Assembly (NCBI GenBank): GCA_029959085.1
Contig: JARWIR010000010.1
Coordinates: forward strand, 33,410,731-33,474,730
Source of the DNA: Nemophila menziesii
Lineage: Eukaryota > Streptophyta > Magnoliopsida > Boraginales > Hydrophyllaceae
Length of the DNA: 64,000 nt
Direction of reading: 5' to 3'
Positions 57,051 to 64,000 of this stretch are shown here, piece by piece (position 1 is the stretch's first letter; every line of letters begins with the position of its first letter). A model generated the notes under the pieces. The model made no database searches and was not told where the DNA came from. It saw nothing but the letters and a program-made list of their open reading frames with translations. The position numbers and the translations under genes were made by a program.

Positions 57051-57668
57051 CAGCCTATGTTAAAAGAAAATTATAGAGTTGACGGACCGATTTGGTCTTG
57101 TAGTTTTCATCATCTTCCAATACACTTTAACACTACGACAAATATTATTGTAAAGATAGCTATGCAAAGGATTGCGTCACAACATGGTTCAACAGATGTA
57201 TCTTCGATACTCGTACACAAACTAAAAAATAAAAATAACATTGGTAAAATGTTCATTCCGAAGACCTTTCGAATGGTAAGACTTCCCTCCAATATTGGAT
57301 GATCCAATATTCATATCATGACTATTGATTATTATAACAAAACACATATCATTAGATTAATAAGTTAGTTACTTTTGTAAGTTTAAAGCATACCTATATT
57401 ATTGGTGGATGAAAGAATTTTCCCCTTTCGAATGCTTTTTCCTTTCTTTTAACAATAATTGTCGAGTTAGAAAGGAAATGACAACAAAAAAAGAAATATA
57501 AAAAAAGCCCAATTATAAAAAACCAAGAGAAGTAATTGGGCCTTGGAGTCCAAGTCGTCTACATCTCTTCCTAATTAAGTAATTACCTGTAACTCTCTCC
57601 CAAAGTCTCAACTGCATAATCAGTTTACAGAGATCTCGCGTTTCAGATACTTTTGGTCATAAGCAGAA

Positions 57669-59435
57669 ATGTCTTCGCCTGCAGAGTAATTCTTAATCTC
57701 TCTTCATTTGATTTCATTCTAACTTTAATATTTGTTCCAATTTGTGTTACATTGTTGCTCAAAAATCAATTTCAATTTTTAGTTTTATTATTTCCGATGA
57801 CTATCTCAAGTTTACTATTTTTGGTCAATTCTATCAATTAAGGACCGTTCATTTCAACTGAACATCAAATAAACATGAAATTAATTCGCAGATATATTAT
57901 TTTTGGGATCAATTAGGTGTTTTCAAAAAAATTTAGGTTCAGTTGTTTCACCATTGATTTATAAGATTAAATTGCTAGGTTTTTAGTTTTCGTTTTCTGA
58001 TTTTGCTGCTTTTATGTTAGTTGGAAGATTTTAATTAGCATGTGAATCAGAGATTATATAAATTGATGATTTACTCTGAGTTTTAACTTACTTTTGTTTT
58101 GATTTCAGATTCTATAAATCACTTCCACCAATAAGCAAGGCATATGGAACAGCATGTTTATTAGTTACTGTGGCATGTCAAATCGGGATTTTACATCCTG
58201 CAGATATTGCGATAATTCACGAGCTAGTATTTTATCGTTTTCAGGTGTGTTAATTTTTCAAGACATTAAAAACTATTAATTTTTTATATATATGTATATA
58301 TGATGGCTATTTACCTTAATAGATAAGGATTTTCTCAGTTAATTGCATCATTAGTCCCTCTTTATTACACGAAATTAAATTTCTCTCTTTCTTGTACCTA
58401 CACATGGTGCATTAATATTCTGGTTCAATTTTCATTGTTTTTATGGTAAAATATAGATTATTCGCATAATATAGGGACTTGTGGTGCAATTAACTTAAAT
58501 TTTTTTTTTTTACTGAATTTTTTATTTCAGATTTGGAGAGTGTTTACAAACTTCTTCTTCCTTGGAAAATTTTCAATCAACTTTGGGATTCGTCTATTAA
58601 TGATGTAAGTTATTCTAAACAACTAATACATACATATAATATATATTATAAATTATAATTCTGTTAAATTTCTTAATTATATAGAGCAAGATATGGTGTC
58701 CAATTAGAAAGCGGACCTTTTAAATCTCGTACAGCAGATTTCTTATGGATGATGCTTTTCGGAACATTCACATTAACGGTCAGTAATATATTAATAATAA
58801 TATTCATCCCATCATAATAAAATAATCCTAATTTTATATATTCATTTAAATATACAGTTTCTATCCGCTATAAAACTCTTATGGACCCCATTCCTAGGGG
58901 TATCATTGGTATTCATGCTTTTATACGTTTGGAGTCGTGAATTCCCAACCGGTAACGTCAGTTTATACGGCCTCGTAACCTTAAAGGTAAATTTCTTTTT
59001 TCCTTTTTTATTTTTATTATTGACATTTTTTGTGTTTACTATTTTTTTTTTTTTTTAACGTTCAGGCGTTTTATTTACCATGGGCTATGTTAGTATTAGA
59101 TGTAATATTCGGTTCACCAATAATGCCAGATCTATTAGGAATAATCGCAGGACATTTATATTATTTCTTAACGGTGTTACATCCACTTGCTACAGGGAAA
59201 AGCTATTTAAAAACTCCAATATGGTTGTATCCTTTTGGGTAATTAAATTATTACATTTTTATCAACTGGATGATATATTTTTATTATATAGTTTCCTTAA
59301 TGAAATAATAGACAGACATTTGTTAGAAGATATAGAATTGGTGTGGCGCCGGTGACGGTGAACAGGTCTGAGGGTGATAGGGTAGCGGGTGGTGGTGTTG
59401 CGTTTAGGGGACGATCTCATCGACTTGCGGATTGA
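57669..59435 (+). CDS. Derlin (DER1-like ER membrane protein)
   Basis: Seven exons: 57669-57685, 58109-58244, 58531-58604, 58685-58778, 58858-58986, 59066-59226 and 59312-59435. They give 244 residues with matching phases. The first exon codes only MSSPAE. The sequence carries the Derlin hallmarks FYKSLPPISKAYGT, the WR motif in IWRVFTNFFFLG, INFGIRLLMIARYGVQLE, WMMLFGTFTL and the GxxxG-type run LGIIAGHLYYFLTVLHPLA. Four to six membrane segments are evident. The tail is Gly/Arg-rich (GGGVAFRGRSHRLAD). Derlins are rhomboid-like pseudoproteases that help export misfolded proteins from the ER for degradation (ERAD). It looks closest to Arabidopsis DER1. The last acceptor was chosen (ATAG at 59308-59311, not CAG at 59313-59315) because only it keeps the conserved RRYRIG frame. 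Confidence 0.94.
58337..58495. mobile_element. MITE in Derlin intron 2
   Basis: 159 bp with TIRs AGTTAATTGCATCATTAGTC on the left and, reverse complemented, AGTTAATTGCACCACAAGTC on the right, both continuing CCT. No clear TSD was found. The ends match the units of the BUD13 intron array. Confidence 0.75.
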
Positions 59436-60067
59436 TTGGTTTATGAGTTTTGGGGGAGGAAATGTGTGCATATATATGAGAAGGTAACACTAGCATGATT
59501 TATTTGTGTAGAACTTGTGGAGTTTGTGGTAATGTTATATTTGATATTAGGATGGATAATTCGGAACTTTTAGTTTTTGTTGATTAATGGAGATTTTTAT
59601 GGATTAAATATGCCAGGAGTGGTGGTACTTTTGATTAAAGTTTTACTCTACGAGTAGTAACTTCGTTTTTTTGTTCTATAATTAGGATTAACTCGATCTT
59701 GTTAACATTTTGGTTTTAGATTTTATAAGTCAGTCTTTTAATGGTGGTCGATGGAAAATGAGTGATGTGGTACATGTTTAAAGGGTATTTTTGACTTTCC
59801 AACTTTATCTTTACGAATGTCCATTTTGTTCCAATTTTTATCGTTAAGATTTTTCAGTTTTGTTTACTTTTTTGTCTTGAAAAGTGTTCAATTTTATTTA
59901 ATTTTTATTTTTGAAAATGTATATTCTAGTTCACTTTTGATGTTAAAAAATTCTTAAACTCATTTGGCTTTAGGGGTTTATGGAGTACTCCCTTCACCTC
60001 TTGTTCTCTTTACTTTTATACTTTACTATATTTACTCATCCTTTCGCTAGCTTCCTTCATCTTCATC
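59436..60067. other. Derlin 3' flank, no gene seen
   Basis: AT-rich sequence with the probable Derlin 3' UTR. No further feature is recognised. Confidence 0.5.
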
Positions 60068-61500
60068 ATGTCAAATGCTACCATTGAATCTCTTCCAATA
60101 ATACCTCCAATCTTAGTGATTTTGACATGCCAATTTTTTGTCCTTCTCCCTTCTCATGACTCTCCTGACGACATACAAGACAATAATCCTTCTCAAAAAG
60201 CACACTTGGAGGAGAAAATTGTTGATGAAAACTTTGAGAATTTCTTTATAGCTAAAATTGACTTATTGGTAAACTACTTTGAAGGTAGTCTATCTCCTAC
60301 TGAAGTCCTTTCCATGGTCAACAAAATATCCATTAATGACTCTCTTCCTGCTCCATATAATACCCCGGTGAAATACTCCGGTGAACTCGTCAGTGTACTC
60401 GGCAAGAGATTCTCTCCAAGTAACTCAATTTAGAAAAAATCACTTAGTGTTTCTATCAATCTGTTAAGGGTAAGGAAAAAGCAAAAATTACTCTAGTTGA
60501 TTTAACTTTCAAAAAATCAATTGGGAAAAGGTTAGTGTCCCATACCCTTAATGCTCTTCCTGAAATTCCAATCACCACCAATCGAAGAAAAAATATCGTC
60601 TACTCCTACTAGTACAATTAAGGCTAATCAATCCCATAGTTGGTTAGGCTAGTTCTTCAAAATTTCCTAAAGTTATCCGTGAAAATAAGTTGAAAAGTCT
60701 TACTATTATTGATGTTGATGCTGATTTAGAGAGTATGGGTCTTGCTCTCCTACCATTGTCTCGTCTAAGAAAAAATCCTACTATTGTCCCTAATTGGGAA
60801 GTTATTCTGTAAGAATGTGGTGGAGTTTTTTAGCGTTGAGATCACCACTAATCGTAGCTGGGTTTTATATGAGAAAGCTGATATGTTTCCTCTAAAGAAT
60901 AATGTCTACCTCATCTTGTTCTATTCAAAAAAAGATCTACATATAGTTGGGAATAAATGCATTAGGATACCTTTCAGTGTCATCTCCTACTCCAACAAGG
61001 GAAAAATAATGTATATTTTCGCGAGTATAACCTTGATTATATTTTAGATCCGAATGCATGGGTAACCCGTCAATATAATGGTGAAACATGTTGTTAGACC
61101 TCATCGGTAAGAAATATGGTGCTATTGAAAAGTATGATTCCTTCTGGCACGACCACTCCAACAAGAATACTTTCATGAGGGTCCATATCTAGCCGCTAAT
61201 CAGTCATCCAATTACTCCTAGTTTTTCTTTCAAGGAAGACCATGCAACAACTATTGATTAACTTCAAATTTGAAAAACTTAGTGAGTTTTGTTATGAGTG
61301 TCTCTCTATACCACCAGATTAGATATTGTGGCAAAAAGGATCTCATATTGGTGAAGCAGTTTGAGGAGTTAGACATCTACAAGTTGGTTTCATGGATTAA
61401 GACCAATTCCACTTACTTGAGTCCTCATTCACCCCTAATCGAAAGCCTAAAAAGTAGAGAAAGTACCCCGTTTGTGTCAATAATCAAAGATTTGAGGTAA
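60068..61500 (+). pseudogene. Decayed open frames of unknown origin
   Basis: A 121-codon frame (60068-60433) begins MSNATIESLPIIPPI. It has a hydrophobic segment near the N-terminus, an acidic middle and PVKYSGELVSVLGKRF at the end. Further coding-like pieces follow in shifting frames up to about 61500 (for example EYNLDYILDPNAWVTRQYNGE near 61014-61080, and LYHQIRYCGKKDLILVKQFEEL at 61300-61370). This looks like one long gene, probably transposon-derived, broken by many stops. I do not recognise the family. Confidence 0.4.
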
Positions 61501-61821
61501 GATGGTCCTAGTAGGATAGATAAGAAGCTAGTAAGGTTGAGTCTCAAAGTGTTCATAAATAATCGTGGCATAATAGATGTCGAGGTAAGTTGTCACACAT
61601 TACCTTTCATTGCTATTTACATTATTGGCTTGACGAAGAGTAAAATTTGTCCTTAGTACATAACTTATGGCAATACCATTGGATGTTACAATTTAATTTT
61701 AATCCCGCTGATACACAAAGTCATTTCCTATAGGCTTAATGTGACTTATGGCAATACAACCTGTTAAGGACTTGAGAGAATTTGTTTGCGACTATAAAAT
61801 AGGAGTACAACTTTATTTTAT

Positions 61822-62125
61822 GGGAAAATGACCCAAAAAATCAAAATAATATTATTTTCAGCCCAATAACATCAATGACAAAATTTCTTCCCAATAACAT
61901 CATTAACTAAATTTTGTCCTTGATGGGAATCGTCCTTGACGGGAATCGTCTTTGACGGGAATCGTCCTTGATGGGAATCGTCCTTGACGGGAATCGTCCT
62001 TGATGGGAATCGTCCTTGACGGGAATCGTCCTTGACGGGTAAACATGTAATCTTATAATAGTAAGTTAATGGATGATTCTTTGGGGCAAGTATAATATTA
62101 TTTTGATTTTTTGGGTCATTGACCC
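61822..62125. mobile_element. Mutator-type MITE with a central 16-bp array
   Basis: TSD TTATTTTAT at 61813-61821 and 62126-62134. The TIRs of about 43 bp share ATGACCCAAAAAATCAAAAT and AATATTAT. The middle (61916-62040) is about eight copies of GGGAATCGTCCTTGAC with C/T variants. It has no coding capacity and was probably mobilised by a Mutator-like transposase. Confidence 0.9.
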
Positions 62126-62696
62126 TTATTTTATCACCATAATATATTACAATGAATTAAGTCTGCAATCCTAAGTGATGGATTTTAGTTTTTCATCCTA
62201 TACTCTAAAAATACTAAGGAAATAAATGGGTTATTTGATAACAGCGTTCTCAGTTTTTCCTCCTTTAATAGCTGAAGAATAGAAAACTAGGGTTGAAAAA
62301 GGATGATTCAAAAAGTTTAAAACTAATTAATTATTGCATGTGTTTATAATTTCAACTTTGTTAATTTCTAGAAATCATCTCTTCCTTAGACTTTTCTATT
62401 TATAGACAACTTTCAAGATATACTTCCCCAATTACTATAAATTGTATTGTTTTTAAGTGGAGCTACTCTTGGGGGCCAAATTTGCCTTCAGATTAGCTAC
62501 ACTTTGTTTGTCCACATCATATTCTAGCTCAAGGTTTCGATCTTCCAATTATTATTTCAGAATTTTCTAAAATAACACTTTCCTAATCTAACTGCAATAT
62601 CTCAATTTTAGCCTCGTTTGCTCCTAAAGGCTGGAATTGGTCTCATACATGCAAATACTGTAATAACAATAAATAACATAATAAATTAGACCTAAA

Positions 62697-62742
62697 GTGT
62701 CCTAGATAATAGGTAAATATACCATATTATCTGGACACATCA
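62697..62742 (-). repeat. Terminal hairpin of a Gypsy-type LTR remnant
   Basis: The minus strand begins TGATGTGTCCAGATAATA at 62742. The complementary arm TATTATCTAGGACAC lies at 62711-62697, a 14-bp stem with one bulge. This resembles the starts of the LTRs at 8541, 34184 and 50073. The LTR body would extend left, through a TATA-like region around 62400, but its other end was not found. Nothing else is seen in 62126-62696 or 62743-63503. Confidence 0.45.
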
Positions 62743-63518
62743 CACCCATGTACTTACTCTTTTCTTGTCTCAAGAAAATGTAAGGATCAAAGTAACAAGG
62801 TATTACAAAAGAAGAATAATATGCATGGATAAATAGGAAGTAATTAAACAATTGTGTCAAGAAATAATCATATAATAAAGTAGTTGGGTAAGTATGTATT
62901 ACAGAAAATGTTCCAATCCGAGTTGTTTCTCTAACAATGATAGAAATAGCTATCCATGGTCCCTTAGCTACGTCTTTAGTATATCTTGTCGTATGTAGGA
63001 AATTTTTCCCCTACACTAATCTAGACACCGAGTTATCTATACTTTCCTATTTTTTATTTGCCCAGACTTTAGTTACTACCTATGGTCAAGTGGCATCGCC
63101 TAAGTCATCTATCAAAAGTATGTAGTAGTATTTTTCTCATTTTAGCTCATTATTCATATCTTATCTCTTTTCCTTTTCTCTTTTGAGCTCTTTTTGATGT
63201 GATTTATGGAATGCGATGCACGATTTAGCAAGCTTTGAGGTCGCTAATACCAGATCAAAAAGGACCTTAGGTTACTAGGATGGAACATTCTCGTGAGTAC
63301 CCTATTTAAAATCTTTAGGAATCGGCCACGTTCAAAGTGCAATAATGCAATAATTTTCAATATTAATTGTGGGTGATATTCAAATTATCACCTATTTTCC
63401 CGTAATAGTTCTTTTAGAAGGTAGAGTATAGGTACGTAAGCAAAACGTTTCTCGTTGTGCATATAAACAAACATTATGTACCTATCACTCATATCTTGAT
63501 TCCATATACTTACACGAA

Positions 63519-63727
63519 CCAGTTAGGTTAGCTCAACTAACCAAAACGTTGCTACTTCTTCTGCACTTAAAATGTGTGAACAAGAGGTACAAAGGTAGAA
63601 TCTCCTCACTAGGTAACATAGTTCTGGTTTACCTAAGGGGCATGCAGGGGGAAGGGTGCATATTCTCTGTGAGATTAGTCGTGGTGCGCACAAGATGGCC
63701 GAGACCACCCACGATATCAATATATAA
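63519..63727 (+). mobile_element. SINE
   Basis: A 15-bp TSD ATATACTTACACGAA flanks it at 63504-63518 and 63728-63742. It has a degenerate A box (TTAGCTCAACTAA) and B box (GGTAGAATCTCC). The tail GATTAGTCGTGGTGCGCACAAG is shared with the SINE at 51313-51734. At 209 bp it has the usual plant Au-like SINE length. The remaining sequence to 64000 shows no feature. Confidence 0.85.
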
Positions 63728-64000
63728 ATATACTTACACGAATAATGACTCAAGTCTCTACTATTCTAACACCTATAAATTTTAACCTTGTGCTAATTTT
63801 GTAAAGAGACATGCGGATCTTAAATATAATTTTTTTATTCATATATACTAATTATATTAAAAAATTCCTTACTCCCTGTTTATGTATAATCGTTGTATAT
63901 AACATAGTCTTCCTAACTTAAGAGTTTCACACAATTTCTTTCCAACACCCCCATACTTAGGATTTGTAGTGTCACACTACATCTCTTACATTCCCAAGGG

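Noticed and set aside
59312..59355. Alternative Derlin last exon in the HLLEDIELVWRR frame
   Set aside because: It requires the CAG acceptor and loses the conserved RRYRIG and C-terminal frame. The upstream ATAG acceptor restores both.
62937..63125. 62-codon open frame as a membrane-protein gene
   Set aside because: Short, isolated, no splice context or conserved motif. It is probably chance in AT-rich DNA.

Overview
The window is nuclear DNA of a flowering plant, most likely a core eudicot. It is AT-rich, its host genes have introns, and most of it is made of plant transposon families: Athila-like Ty3/Gypsy, Ty1/Copia, Mutator-like elements, LINEs, SINEs and MITEs. I cannot name the species. 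Four host protein genes are securely recognised: a GPI-anchored GH17 beta-1,3-glucanase with an X8 domain (15.2-17.5 kb, +), a profilin (37.7-38.4 kb, -), the splicing factor BUD13 (52.7-55.2 kb, +) and a Derlin (57.7-59.4 kb, +). There is also a tRNA-Arg(ACG)/tRNA-Ile(UAU) pair at 19.5 kb and a small two-exon gene of unknown function at 25.1-25.5 kb.

Layout. 1-8.5 kb: a minus-strand Athila-like element that has lost the core of pol but keeps a 400-codon downstream ORF. 8.5-14.5 kb: AT-rich repeats, a 32-bp minisatellite, a GC-rich repeat-bearing island and a foldback element. 15.2-19.7 kb: glucanase and tRNAs. 19.8-24.7 kb: a dead LINE, a Copia LTR fragment and a truncated Gypsy element. 25 kb: the small proline-repeat membrane-protein gene. 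26.8-36.5 kb: a complete but dead Copia element with target-site duplication (TSD) ATAAA. It is split by a Gypsy solo LTR (TSD TAATG), which is itself split by a second Copia solo LTR (TSD ACTTA). 37.7-38.4 kb: profilin. 38.6-47.2 kb: an 8.6-kb Mutator-like element (9-bp TSD TTATTTTAT) whose middle is about 4.5 kb of palindromic satellite. 47.2-51.7 kb: a retroposed fragment, two Gypsy LTR remnants in inverted orientation and a SINE. 52.7-59.4 kb: BUD13, a LINE remnant and Derlin. 60-64 kb: a decayed ORF, a MITE carrying a 16-bp array, an LTR end and a SINE.

The host genes show no operon-like or pathway link. The most unusual material is repeat architecture. It includes the palindromic satellite inside the Mutator-like element, a GC-rich module shared by two unrelated retrotransposon classes, and LTR-terminal hairpins whose stems covary between copies. 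Internal tandem arrays have also grown inside a MITE, a SINE, a solo LTR and a BUD13 intron. Exon boundaries were deduced by eye from splice signals, reading frame and family conservation. Copy numbers and repeat limits are approximate.
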